Positions 1 through 5,213 of a DNA stretch of 5,213 nt are shown piece after piece; position 1 is the stretch's first letter; the number at the start of each line of letters is the position of its first letter. Source of the DNA: Lachnospiraceae bacterium (GTDB lineage Bacteria > Bacillota > Clostridia > Lachnospirales > Lachnospiraceae); assembly GCA_017420605.1 (NCBI GenBank), contig JAFOIS010000244.1, positions 1 to 5,213 on the forward strand. The letters run 5' to 3'. Below the pieces are notes generated by a model that was not told the DNA's origin, made no database searches, and worked only from the letters and a program-made list of their open reading frames with translations. The position numbers were made by a program, and so were the translations under genes.

Positions 1-1073
1 TAGGAATCGCCCGCCTGGAGCTTCGTGTACATCATTTCGTTGGAGTCGAAGTTCTCCATGATGACCTTTACACCGAACTCATTTTCAAAGTTGCCGATCA
101 CGTCTTCGCCGATGTATTCGCCGGGCATGTAGACCTTCAGGACGGAGGAGCCGTATTTTGCGACTGCTTCCTGCTGCGCCCTGCGGCCCGCGCTGCGTCC
201 GAGGATGGCGCCGAGCGCGATGACGACGACAAGGACGCCCGCAAGGACAGCAAGAAGCCGCCTGTTCACGGGTTTTGCCGCTTCGCCGTCCTTTACACGT
301 TTTTCACGGATGATCGGCACGATATTGACGATGCCGAGCGCCAGCGTGATGAGCAGGATGACGAGCGTCGACAGCGCGTTGATCGACGGATTGACGCGCT
401 TGGACATCGTATACACGAGGATCGAGATGTTGCTGACACCGTTGCCGGTCACGAAATAGGAAATGACGAAATCGTCAAAGCTCATCGTGAAGGCGATGAG
501 GGCGCCGGAAATGATGCCCGGACGGATCTGCGGGACGATGACGCGCCGGAGCGCCACATAGGGCGTCGCGCCGAGATCCATGGCCGCGTCGATGAGGTTC
601 GGGTCGAGCGAGCGGAGCTTTGGCATGACGGACAGCATCACGTACGGGATACAGAACATGATGTGCGCGAGCAGCATCGTAAGGAACCCCTTGCGGATCG
701 TCAGCACGCTGAAGAACATGAGCAGGCTGATGGCGGTGACGATGTCGGGGTTCATGACCGGCAGATCGTTGACCCGCTCGACGAAGGCGGTAAGGATACG
801 GCTCGACTTGGAAAGGCCGATGGCCGTAATCGTGCCGGCGACCGTCGAGACGACCGTCGCGATCACCGCGCAGGCGATCGTGTAGAAAATGGCTTCCAGC
901 ATCGTCGCGTCGGAGAACAGGCGCTCATACCAGCGGAGCGAGAAGCCGCCGAACTGCGTGAGCGACCGGGAGTCGTTGAACGAGAAGACGATGATGTAAA
1001 GGATCGGCAGATAGAAGAAAAGGAGCGTGAGCGCAAGAATGATCTTCGGGCCGACGGAACGTTTTGTCTTCAT
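1..1073 (-). CDS. potC: PotC-PotD fusion: polyamine ABC permease joined to substrate-binding domain (3' end outside window)
   Basis: Inner-membrane permease of a spermidine/putrescine importer whose C-terminus runs on into the extracellular binding domain. I translated 357 codons from ATG at 1073; the frame is still open at the window edge. Residues 1-256 are a PotC permease with membrane segments near 11-31, 60-85, 107-125, 131-150, 186-207 and 233-255. The EAA coupling loop is at about 161-187 (IDAAMDLGA, then VPQIRPG), and it meets the PotA ATPase. A basic stretch (256-272, ending NRR) precedes a seventh hydrophobic segment (273-291). From about 311 the sequence matches the start of mature PotD (YMPGEYIGEDVIGNFE, then SNEMMYTKLQAGDS; E. 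coli PotD has SNETMYAKL). Six segments leave the C-terminus inside, so a seventh places the binding domain outside, which is topologically consistent. The SD AAAGGAG (1081-1087) lies 7 bases before the start, inside the end of potB. Substrate-contact residues lie outside the window, so putrescine versus spermidine preference is unknown. Confidence 0.93.
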   Translation of the reverse strand, partial: MKTKRSVGPKIILALTLLFFYLPILYIIVFSFNDSRSLTQFGGFSLRWYERLFSDATMLEAIFYTIACAVIATVVSTVAGTITAIGLSKSSRILTAFVERVNDLPVMNPDIVTAISLLMFFSVLTIRKGFLTMLLAHIMFCIPYVMLSVMPKLRSLDPNLIDAAMDLGATPYVALRRVIVPQIRPGIISGALIAFTMSFDDFVISYFVTGNGVSNISILVYTMSKRVNPSINALSTLVILLITLALGIVNIVPIIREKRVKDGEAAKPVNRRLLAVLAGVLVVVIALGAILGRSAGRRAQQEAVAKYGSSVLKVYMPGEYIGEDVIGNFENEFGVKVIMENFDSNEMMYTKLQAGDS

Positions 1074-1077
1074 TTCG

Positions 1078-1914
1078 TCACTCCTTTCCCGCGTTCTGCG
1101 CGGAGAGATCCGCTTTGCGCGTCAGGTACATGGAGATCATGATGATGATCGCCATGATCATGGAAATGGCGCTGCCGAAGTTCCAGTCGCCGGAAGTCAG
1201 GAACTGTGATTCGATGACGTTGCCGACGAGCACGTACTGGCCGCCGCCGAGCAGCTTCGGGATAAAGAAGCTGGACACCGCGGGCAGGAAGACGAGCGTG
1301 ATCCCGGAAATGACGCCCGGGACGGAGAGCGGGAGAGTCACCTTAAGGAACGCCCGTACGGGATTCGCGCCGAGGTCGTTCGCCGCGTCGAGAAGGTTGT
1401 GATCCATCTTGGCGAGCGACGTGTGGATCTGGAGGATCATAAAGGGGATGAAGTTGTAGACCATGCCCAGAATGACCGCGAAGCTCGTGTGGATCATCGG
1501 CGCCGGGCCGATGCCGAAGACGCCGAGCAGGCGGTTCAGCACGCCGTTGTCCTGCAGGATGCCCATCCACGCGTAGGTGCGGACCAGCATGTTGACCCAG
1601 GTCGGCATCGTGATGAGGAGGACCATGAGCGTATTATTGCGCTCCGGAAGCTGCGCGATCACATAGGCGATGGGATACCCCAGGAGGATGCAGATCACCG
1701 TCGTCACGAGGGCGATGTAAAGGGAGCGGCCGAGCACCGAAAGAAAGACGGGGTCGGTCACGAAGCGCTTGAAGTTGTCGAGCGTAAACCGGAAGGTCAG
1801 GACGTCGTTGCCGGAAGAGGAGAAGGCATAGAGCACGATGAGCAGCATCGGCACGACGATGATGGCCGTGATCCAGAGTACATACGGATAGGTCATGGAC
1901 CGGAACTGTTTCAC
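1078..1914 (-). CDS. potB: PotB, spermidine/putrescine ABC transporter permease
   Basis: First of the two permease subunits of the polyamine importer; it pairs with PotC in the membrane and docks on PotA. At 278 residues it is close to the usual PotB length. Counting from the GTG at 1914, it has a first membrane segment at about 10-31, a long periplasm-side loop, then hydrophobic segments near 64-88, 95-115, 143-164, 198-220 and 246-264. The EAA loop is at about 174-201 ([10 protein letters not shown], then TLPLSVPG). Two in-frame GTG codons occur, at 1917 and 1914. I chose 1914 because the AAAGGAGG at 1921-1928 is then 6 bases away rather than 3, and because GTG overlaps the potA stop as GTGA, a common sign of translational coupling. 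The first ATG (1896) is too far from the SD. The stop is 4 bases before the potC start. Confidence 0.94.
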   Translation of the reverse strand: MKQFRSMTYPYVLWITAIIVVPMLLIVLYAFSSSGNDVLTFRFTLDNFKRFVTDPVFLSVLGRSLYIALVTTVICILLGYPIAYVIAQLPERNNTLMVLLITMPTWVNMLVRTYAWMGILQDNGVLNRLLGVFGIGPAPMIHTSFAVILGMVYNFIPFMILQIHTSLAKMDHNLLDAANDLGANPVRAFLKVTLPLSVPGVISGITLVFLPAVSSFFIPKLLGGGQYVLVGNVIESQFLTSGDWNFGSAISMIMAIIIMISMYLTRKADLSAQNAGKE

Positions 1915-3500
1915 CACTGGCCTCCTTTTTTCATCACATGGATATCCTCCGGACGGAACGTAAGGCCGACCTCGGCGCCTTCCTCGAAGGCGTGGGTCGT
2001 GGATACTTTATATTCGTAGCCTTCGGTGGCGAAGGTCACGTCGTAGACGCCGGGCTCGATCGTCTCGGGATCGAAATCGTATTTGACTTCGGTGATCTCG
2101 ACCTGCTCGCCGTCTTCAAGACTCCAGGCGGAGGCGCTGGCCCACATCTTGAGATCGGTGTCGAGCGCGATGCTCTCCTGGATATCCTCGACCTTCTTGA
2201 AGAAGTTCATGGCGTAGATCTCTTCCTGCCAGACCTTGCTCTCGACGCGGTTCTGCGCGACGACGACGGCCTTGACCGTGATCGAGGTGCCTGCGGCGGT
2301 CGCAAAGGTGACCGTGTAGTTGCCTGTCTCCGGTTTGATGTCGTATTCGACGGTCTTGATGGAGACGTATTCCTCCGTTTCGGGGTTCCATGCCTCGGCC
2401 GTAGCCAGGGCGATGACCTTCGCGTCGTCGAGTTCGCCGGCGTCCTCGATATCAAGGAGGAAGCCGCTCGCGCTGATCATTTCGCCCGCTTCGGGGTTGG
2501 AGACCGGGTTATCCTGGGTGACCTGCATCTTCACGGTGATGGACGTGCCGAGGCGCGTCTCGCAGATCGTGTCATAGTACATGCCCTTGAAAAGCTGGCT
2601 CTTGATCGTGCCCTTGAGCATGCCCTTTTCACGCGGGACAAAGTCGAGATGCTCCGGACGGATGACGACGTCCACCTTTTCGCCTTTTTCGAAGCCGCGG
2701 GCCTGGCAGGCGAATTTCTTGTCTTCGAACATGACGAGGTCGTCTTCGAGCATGACGCCGTCCACGATGTTGGTCTCGCCGATGAAGTTCGCGACAAATC
2801 CATTGACCGGACGGTTGTAGATCTCCGCCGGGGTGCCGATCTGCTGGATCTCGCCGGCGTTCATGACGACGATCTTGTCCGACATCGTCAGCGCCTCTTC
2901 CTGGTCGTGGGTGACGAAAATGAAGGTGATGCCGACCTCCTGCTGGATCGTTTTGAGCTCGTGCTGCATCTCCTTGCGGAGTTTTAAGTCAAGCGCGCCG
3001 AGGGGTTCGTCGAGCAGAAGCACGCGGGGCTCGTTCACCAGGGCGCGGGCGATGGCGATCCGCTGCTGCTGCCCGCCGGAGAGCGTGGTCACGTCATTCT
3101 TCGCGTAATTCTCGAGGTTCACGAGGCGGAGCATACGGCGGACCTTCTGTTCGATAACGTCCTTCGGTTCTTTCTTGATCGTCAGGCCGAACGCGATATT
3201 ATCGTAGACGTTCATATGCGGGAACAGCGCGTATTTCTGGAAGACCGTGTTGATGTTGCGCTTATAGGGCGGCACGTCGACGATGTCTTCACCGTCGAAA
3301 AGCACTTTGCCTTCGGTCGGGCTGAGAAACCCGCCCAGAATGCGGAGCAGGGTCGTTTTGCCGCAGCCGGACGGACCGAGGAGGGTGACGAACTCGTTCT
3401 CGTAAATGTCGAGTGTCACACCCTTTAGGACGACCGAGCCGCCTTCGAAGCTCTTGACGATGTTCTTGAACTGGATCAGTTTTTTTGCCTCTTCAGCCAT
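1911..3500 (-). CDS. potA: PotA, polyamine ABC transporter ATPase with a large C-terminal insertion
   Basis: Cytoplasmic ATPase that powers polyamine import. Visible motifs: Walker A GPSGCGKT at 42-49, Q-loop Q88 ([10 protein letters not shown]), signature LSGGQQQR at 140-147, Walker B LLLDEP at 161-166, D-loop GALD at 168-171, and switch H198 (FVTHDQEEA). All catalytic residues are present, so the enzyme should be active. The TOBE/MOBE regulatory region begins near 235 (VANFIGETN, later [10 protein letters not shown]) and ends with [16 protein letters not shown] at 510-525, as in Firmicute PotA. Between these, about residues 315-495 are extra: two tandem beta-rich units (318-401 and 404-492). 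This explains a length of 529 against about 350-380 for the family. The start ATG at 3500 has GGGAGG (3508-3513) 7 bases upstream. It lies 79 bases after the regulator gene and overlaps potB. The potA call rests on neighbours and the PotA-like C-terminus; the ATPase core alone could also suit other members of the spermidine/iron/maltose class. Confidence 0.94.
   Translation of the reverse strand: MAEEAKKLIQFKNIVKSFEGGSVVLKGVTLDIYENEFVTLLGPSGCGKTTLLRILGGFLSPTEGKVLFDGEDIVDVPPYKRNINTVFQKYALFPHMNVYDNIAFGLTIKKEPKDVIEQKVRRMLRLVNLENYAKNDVTTLSGGQQQRIAIARALVNEPRVLLLDEPLGALDLKLRKEMQHELKTIQQEVGITFIFVTHDQEEALTMSDKIVVMNAGEIQQIGTPAEIYNRPVNGFVANFIGETNIVDGVMLEDDLVMFEDKKFACQARGFEKGEKVDVVIRPEHLDFVPREKGMLKGTIKSQLFKGMYYDTICETRLGTSITVKMQVTQDNPVSNPEAGEMISASGFLLDIEDAGELDDAKVIALATAEAWNPETEEYVSIKTVEYDIKPETGNYTVTFATAAGTSITVKAVVVAQNRVESKVWQEEIYAMNFFKKVEDIQESIALDTDLKMWASASAWSLEDGEQVEITEVKYDFDPETIEPGVYDVTFATEGYEYKVSTTHAFEEGAEVGLTFRPEDIHVMKKGGQW
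1921..1931 (-). promoter_or_regulatory. Ribosome binding site of potB, inside the end of potA
   Basis: The minus strand reads AAAAAAGGAGG here, a near-perfect anti-SD match. It is 6 bases from GTG at 1914 and only 3 from GTG at 1917, which favours the 1914 start and the GTGA stop/start overlap with potA. Confidence 0.8.
2025..2549 (-). repeat. Two tandem Ig-like-looking repeats inside PotA
   Basis: This DNA encodes PotA residues 318-492. Unit A is 318-401 (2298-2549) and unit B is 404-492 (2025-2291). Both begin GTSITVK, then share a pattern of V-x-Q, I-x-A-x-x-F, an (I/V)ED motif, alternating A-x-A-x-AW, V-x-I-x-x-V-x-YD, PET and a final Y-x-VTFAT. A third copy of the edge strand (EGYEYKVS) follows unit B and belongs to the host TOBE domain. 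At the DNA level the GTSITVK codons of the two units differ only at third positions, so the duplication is not recent, or has been kept by selection at the protein level. The strand pattern with Y-x-VTF near the end resembles bacterial Ig-like domains; that fold assignment is my inference. Confidence 0.8.
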
Positions 3501-3517
3501 GTATGTTCCTCCCTCAT

Positions 3518-3538
3518 GTTCCGCGCTCCCGGCGGAAC
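3518..3538 (-). other. Hairpin between regulator gene and potA
   Basis: The 79-base gap between the regulator stop and the potA start contains a perfect 7-base inverted repeat (GTTCCGC and GCGGAAC) with a 7-base loop. In the transcript it ends 4 bases before the potA SD. No T-tract follows, so it does not look like an intrinsic terminator. It could stabilise or separate the potABC message from the regulator message, or be without function. No convincing promoter is seen in this gap. Confidence 0.5.
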
Positions 3539-3579
3539 GCCTTTCGTGTTTATCTTTGTGCGGTGCCGCCCGTGCGCCG

Positions 3580-4113
3580 TCAGAAGAGCGGCGGCGTGGA
3601 GACCCAGAGGACCTTCGCGGTCGTTTTGTGTTCGTTCTTCAGGGTATGGAAGGTGCGTCCGTGCAGATAGAACGTTTCGCCCTTCCGGAGGACGTTCCGC
3701 TTCCCGTCCGTGACAAGGGAGACGGTCCCTTCCATCACGTAGCCGAACTCCTCGCCGTTGTGCGGGGCGACCTCGAAGGATTCGCCGCCGCCGGGAAGCT
3801 CGAGCAGGATCGGTTCCATTTTGTTGCGCTGTGCGTTCGGAACGATCCAGCGCACGGTGCAGGCGTCGCGTTCTTCGACGAAGAAGTCCTGCACGCCGAA
3901 CCGGAACTGGTCGTCCTTGTCTTCGGCGAAGAATTCCGCGAGGTTTGTGCCGAGCGCTTCGAGAATATCGCTGAGCGATTCGATCGAAGGCGAGGTGAGG
4001 TTCCGTTCCAGCTGCGAAAGAAAGCCCTTGGTCAGCTCGCTTCTTCCCGCAAGCTCCTCGAGGGTCAGCCCTTTCTGCGTGCGCAGCTTTCTGATCTTGC
4101 CGCCGATATCCAT
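3580..4113 (-). CDS. XRE-family HTH regulator with C-terminal cupin domain (PuuR-like)
   Basis: Probable transcription factor for the polyamine operon it leads; 177 residues, a normal size for HTH-cupin regulators such as PuuR. Residues 5-61 form an XRE helix-turn-helix ([16 protein letters not shown], then [12 protein letters not shown] and [15 protein letters not shown]). Residues 95-175 form a cupin barrel: motif 1 around [12 protein letters not shown] (118-129) and motif 2 around [13 protein letters not shown] with N160 (144-160). H118, E122, H156 and N160 fit a ligand or metal site; the second histidine of the canonical HxH is replaced by G120, as in many regulators of this type. ATG at 4113 has GGAGG (4120-4124) 6 bases upstream. 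Being the first gene of the pot operon suggests it senses polyamine or a related amine, but the ligand is inferred from context only. The sign of control, repression or activation, cannot be read from sequence. Confidence 0.9.
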   Translation of the reverse strand: MDIGGKIRKLRTQKGLTLEELAGRSELTKGFLSQLERNLTSPSIESLSDILEALGTNLAEFFAEDKDDQFRFGVQDFFVEERDACTVRWIVPNAQRNKMEPILLELPGGGESFEVAPHNGEEFGYVMEGTVSLVTDGKRNVLRKGETFYLHGRTFHTLKNEHKTTAKVLWVSTPPLF

Positions 4114-4133
4114 CCGTTTCCTCCGGTTAGAAA

Positions 4134-4156
4134 ATACTAAACATTTTGTTTTGTAT
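4134..4156. promoter_or_regulatory. Candidate operator 1 (downstream of the pot operon promoter)
   Basis: Inverted repeat with nine-base arms ATACTAAAC and GTTTTGTAT around a five-base AT spacer; eight of nine positions pair. It is centred about 20 bases downstream of the predicted start site, where a bound repressor would block the polymerase. It shares the core TAAAC, five A/T bases, GTTT with the element at 4207-4221. Binding by the HTH-cupin protein is an inference. Confidence 0.55.
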
Positions 4157-4171
4157 CATGAACCAGCAACC

Positions 4172-4199
4172 ATTATACACGCGGCGGCGCGGAAAGCAA
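4172..4199 (-). promoter_or_regulatory. Sigma-A-type promoter of the regulator-potABC(D) operon
   Basis: The minus strand has TTGCTT (4199-4194) and a perfect TATAAT (4177-4172) with a 16-base spacer. The spacer is strikingly GC-rich in an otherwise AT-rich region and contains an inverted CGCG pair. Transcription would start near 4165, giving a leader of about 50 bases before the regulator ATG. Two inverted repeats lie on either side. No other good promoter is seen upstream of potA, so this may serve the whole operon. Confidence 0.78.
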
Positions 4200-4203
4200 G
4201 AGT

Positions 4204-4224
4204 TATTAAACAAAAAGTTTAGAA
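4204..4224. promoter_or_regulatory. Candidate operator 2 (upstream of the pot operon promoter)
   Basis: Core inverted repeat TAAAC (4207-4211) and GTTTA (4217-4221) around a five-A spacer, with weaker symmetry outside. It lies just upstream of the TTGCTT box, centred near -49. Its spacing and half-sites match the element at 4134-4156, and the two centres are about 69 bases apart. This arrangement would allow paired binding or looping across the promoter. Confidence 0.5.
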
Positions 4225-4243
4225 AAATAAAACTGCCTTGTAC

Positions 4244-4286
4244 GGAAACAGCTTTGCGGAAACGGATCTGCGCAAACCGGATTTGC
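4244..4286 (+). repeat. Three imperfect 14-15 base direct repeats upstream of vanZ
   Basis: Three adjacent copies: GGAAACAGCTTTGC (4244-4257), GGAAACGGATCTGC (4258-4271) and GCAAACCGGATTTGC (4272-4286). The third is also an inverted repeat, GCAAA and TTTGC, and overlaps the -35 box of the vanZ promoter. An additional pair TTTGCG/CGCAAA brackets the second copy. The position suggests a regulator-binding array; no family is recognised. Confidence 0.45.
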
Positions 4287-4312
4287 CTGAGAGCGCAGCG
4301 GCGTGCTAATAT
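4283..4312 (+). promoter_or_regulatory. Probable promoter of the VanZ-family gene
   Basis: TTGCCT (4283-4288) and TAATAT (4307-4312) with an 18-base spacer; TGC just before the -10 box makes it an extended -10 element. A start near 4319 would give a leader of about 50 bases. It is divergent from, and about 105 bases away from, the operon promoter. Confidence 0.6.
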
Positions 4313-4370
4313 ATAAAATAAGGAACTGAAGCGGCACAGCGGGAAGAAAACGGCGTAAAGAGAGGTCCTC

Positions 4371-4817
4371 ATGAAAAAAGGCAGCGCGGGGAAATGGATC
4401 CGGTGGATACCGGCGGCAGCGGTCATGCTGCTGATCTTTCTGCATTCCGCCATGCCCGCGGCCGTATCGAGTGCGGAGAGCGGCGCCGTCGCGGGCATTC
4501 TGGCAAAGCTCCTCGGACTGGACGCCGTTCCGCCGGCCTTTACGACCCTGGTGCGCAAGGCGGCGCATTTTACCGTTTTCCTTCTTCTGGGCCTCTGCGT
4601 CCGGCCGAATATGAAGAAGGGCTGGCACGCGGCGCTTTTCTGTCTTCTGTATGCGGGGACAGATGAGATCCATCAGCATTTCGTTCCGGGCAGAAGCTGC
4701 GAGATGCGGGATGTTGGCATCGACGCGGCCGGGGCGCTCTGCGGCATCTTTTTATGGCTGTTATTCCGGAAAATAAAACAGGGGAAGAAAAACCGGACAC
4801 TGAACAATGAATGCTGA
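4371..4817 (+). CDS. VanZ-family membrane protein
   Basis: Small integral membrane protein of 148 residues with a VanZ-like core. Hydrophobic segments lie near 11-30, 64-77, 84-96 and 115-132, the four expected. Family signatures are clear: an early FLHS after the first segment, VRKAAHFTVFLLLGL at 61-75 (conserved K-x-x-H-F), and TDEIHQHFVPGRSCEMRDVGIDA in parts at 97-119 (conserved D-E-x-H-Q, PGR and D-x-x-x-D). VanZ itself gives low-level teicoplanin resistance in Enterococcus, but most chromosomal members have no known function, so no resistance role should be read from this one. ATG at 4371 has AGAGAGGT (4359-4366) close upstream. It is divergent from the polyamine operon and followed by a lipoprotein gene with its own promoter, so it is probably a single-gene unit. 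The lysine-rich C-terminal tail (134-141) is likely cytoplasmic. Confidence 0.92.
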   Translation: MKKGSAGKWIRWIPAAAVMLLIFLHSAMPAAVSSAESGAVAGILAKLLGLDAVPPAFTTLVRKAAHFTVFLLLGLCVRPNMKKGWHAALFCLLYAGTDEIHQHFVPGRSCEMRDVGIDAAGALCGIFLWLLFRKIKQGKKNRTLNNEC

Positions 4818-4845
4818 AATTACAGAAAAAATGTTGGTAATTACC
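4818..4845. other. AT-rich inverted repeats after vanZ
   Basis: AATTAC (4818-4823) pairs with GTAATT (4837-4842), and GGTAATTACC (4836-4845) is itself a perfect ten-base palindrome. The stem is weak and has no T-tract right after it, so it is a poor terminator. It could be a binding site upstream of the lipoprotein promoter. No strong terminator for vanZ is seen in the gap. Confidence 0.3.
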
Positions 4846-4882
4846 TATTGAAAGCAAAGTTTTATCTTTTTCTTGAAACAAA

Positions 4883-4911
4883 TTGACAAAAGACGGCAGA
4901 TTAAGTATTCT
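4883..4911 (+). promoter_or_regulatory. Strong promoter of the lipoprotein gene
   Basis: Perfect TTGACA (4883-4888), a 17-base spacer, then TATTCT (4906-4911). The A/T-rich stretch at about 4850-4882 could act as an UP element. Transcription would start near 4918, leaving a leader of about 138 bases before the lipoprotein ATG. Confidence 0.8.
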
Positions 4912-4969
4912 ATGTGTGTTGCAGACTGTGCCTGAAACGGACATGCAGACGAAGCCGTAAAGAGCGGCG

Positions 4970-4994
4970 CCGCATCCGCGAAAAGCGGGAGCGG
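4970..4994 (+). other. GC-rich hairpin in the lipoprotein mRNA leader
   Basis: Ten-base stem, CCGCATCCGC against GCGGGAGCGG, with one mismatch, one G-U pair and a GAAAA loop. A ten-base palindrome GCGGCGCCGC (4964-4973) overlaps its left arm and could form a competing fold. No run of T follows, so it is not an intrinsic terminator, and I do not recognise a known riboswitch. Confidence 0.5.
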
Positions 4995-5055
4995 ACCGGA
5001 CGCGGAGGGCAGGTCATAGATACTGTGTAACAGTTGATTGGGAAAGGAGAAAACA

Positions 5056-5213
5056 ATGAAAAAAGCTTTAGCACTTCTGCTTGCGGCGATCATGATCCTG
5101 TCGCTGGCAGCATGCGGCGCGGCACCGGCATCCTCGAGCGAGGCGGCTCCGGCATCTTCTGAAGAAGCGGCTCCGGCCAGCTCCGAAGAAGCGGCTCCGG
5201 CCAGCTCCGAAGA
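5056..5213 (+). CDS. Lipoprotein with repetitive Ser/Ala/Pro/Glu linker (3' end outside window)
   Basis: Only 52 codons are visible. Residues 1-19 are a type II signal peptide: KK, a hydrophobic core, then the lipobox LAAC with C20 as the lipidated cysteine. From residue 22 the chain is a low-complexity linker of AAPASS units, later exact EEAAPASS octamers, still running at the window edge. Such linkers usually lift a folded domain away from the membrane. In Firmicutes many lipoproteins of this build are ABC-transporter substrate-binding proteins, but nothing visible here proves that. ATG at 5056 has AAAGGAG (5043-5049) 6 bases upstream, and the strong promoter at 4883-4911 suggests high expression. 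The gene is on the opposite strand from the pot operon and separated from it by vanZ, so it is not evidently part of that transporter. Confidence 0.88.
   Translation, partial: MKKALALLLAAIMILSLAACGAAPASSSEAAPASSEEAAPASSEEAAPASSE
5119..5213 (+). repeat. Tandem 24-base repeat coding for EEAAPASS
   Basis: Two units at 5161-5184 and 5185-5208 are identical in DNA, and the next begins at 5209 and is cut by the window edge. A diverged unit (5137-5160, SEAAPASS) and a shorter one (5119-5136, AAPASS) precede them. Identity falls towards the 5' side, the pattern expected if copies are added by slippage or unequal recombination in the interior. Final copy number is not visible. Confidence 0.88.

Noticed and set aside
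1399..2019. Plus-strand reading frame opposite potB, rich in Asp, Glu, His and Arg
   Set aside because: Composition is the typical antisense shadow of a membrane protein gene; no motif and no ribosome binding site.
1938..2987. Long plus-strand reading frame of 349 codons opposite potA
   Set aside because: It is the mirror of a clear PotA coding region in GC-rich DNA; its translation is rich in Asp, Leu, Arg and Val with no recognisable domain, and it lacks a proper SD.
3406..4140. Plus-strand reading frame opposite the HTH-cupin gene
   Set aside because: It covers a well-supported regulator gene on the other strand and runs across the gene boundary into potA; no family features.
4206..4679. 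Minus-strand reading frames over vanZ and the divergent promoter region
   Set aside because: They overlap a VanZ gene with clear family motifs and both promoters; the translations are low-information.
4371..4817. Glycopeptide-resistance gene
   Set aside because: Only the VanZ family membership is supported; no vanA/vanH/vanX or two-component genes are nearby, and most family members are not resistance genes.
4818..4845. Intrinsic terminator of vanZ
   Set aside because: The only inverted repeat is short and AT-rich and is not followed by a T-tract.
4807..4851. Small 14-residue reading frame overlapping the end of vanZ
   Set aside because: No ribosome binding site and no recognisable leader-peptide content.
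4943..4960. Five-codon upstream frame in the lipoprotein leader (MQTKP)
   Set aside because: No convincing SD, no run of a single amino acid, and no terminator/antiterminator pair that would suggest attenuation.
4845..5093. Minus-strand reading frame of 82 codons opposite the lipoprotein promoter and leader
   Set aside because: It would cover a near-consensus promoter and the lipoprotein signal peptide region on the other strand; no SD and no similarity recognised.
5119..5213. CRISPR-like array
   Set aside because: The repeats are contiguous, without spacers, and are in frame with a lipoprotein linker.

Overview
The window looks like chromosomal DNA of a GC-rich Firmicute, probably a gut-type Clostridium relative (Lachnospiraceae/Oscillospiraceae-like). 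This is an inference. It rests on strong AAAGGAGG-type ribosome binding sites, sigma-A-like promoters, a low-GC intergenic region between GC-rich genes, a VanZ-family protein, a short lysine-started lipoprotein signal, and a polyamine operon led by an HTH-cupin regulator. No RNA gene, insertion sequence or CRISPR array was found.

Left part, minus strand (about 4200 down to 1): one operon, read right to left. It starts with a promoter at 4172-4199, followed by an XRE/cupin regulator (3580-4113), potA ATPase (1911-3500), potB permease (1078-1914) and a potC permease fused to the start of a potD-type substrate-binding domain (1073 down to the window edge). The last three genes are tightly coupled: potA/potB overlap at GTGA and potB/potC are 4 bases apart. 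Together they should form one spermidine/putrescine ABC importer: PotA hydrolyses ATP, PotB and PotC form the channel, and the PotD part captures polyamine outside the cell. The regulator probably adjusts transcription to polyamine level; two similar inverted repeats that flank its promoter are candidate operators.

Two protein features stand out. PotA is 529 residues, against about 350-380 usually, because two tandem beta-rich repeats of about 85-89 residues are inserted in its C-terminal TOBE/MOBE region. PotC continues through a seventh membrane segment into the PotD domain, so the binding protein is tethered to its own permease rather than being a separate lipoprotein.

Right part, plus strand: a divergent 257-base intergenic region (4114-4370) holds back-to-back promoters and repeat elements. 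Next comes a VanZ-family membrane protein (4371-4817). A 238-base gap (4818-5055) contains a near-consensus promoter and a structured leader. The window ends inside a lipoprotein gene (from 5056) whose visible mature N-terminus is a Ser/Ala/Pro/Glu repeat linker; its function cannot be told from the part seen.
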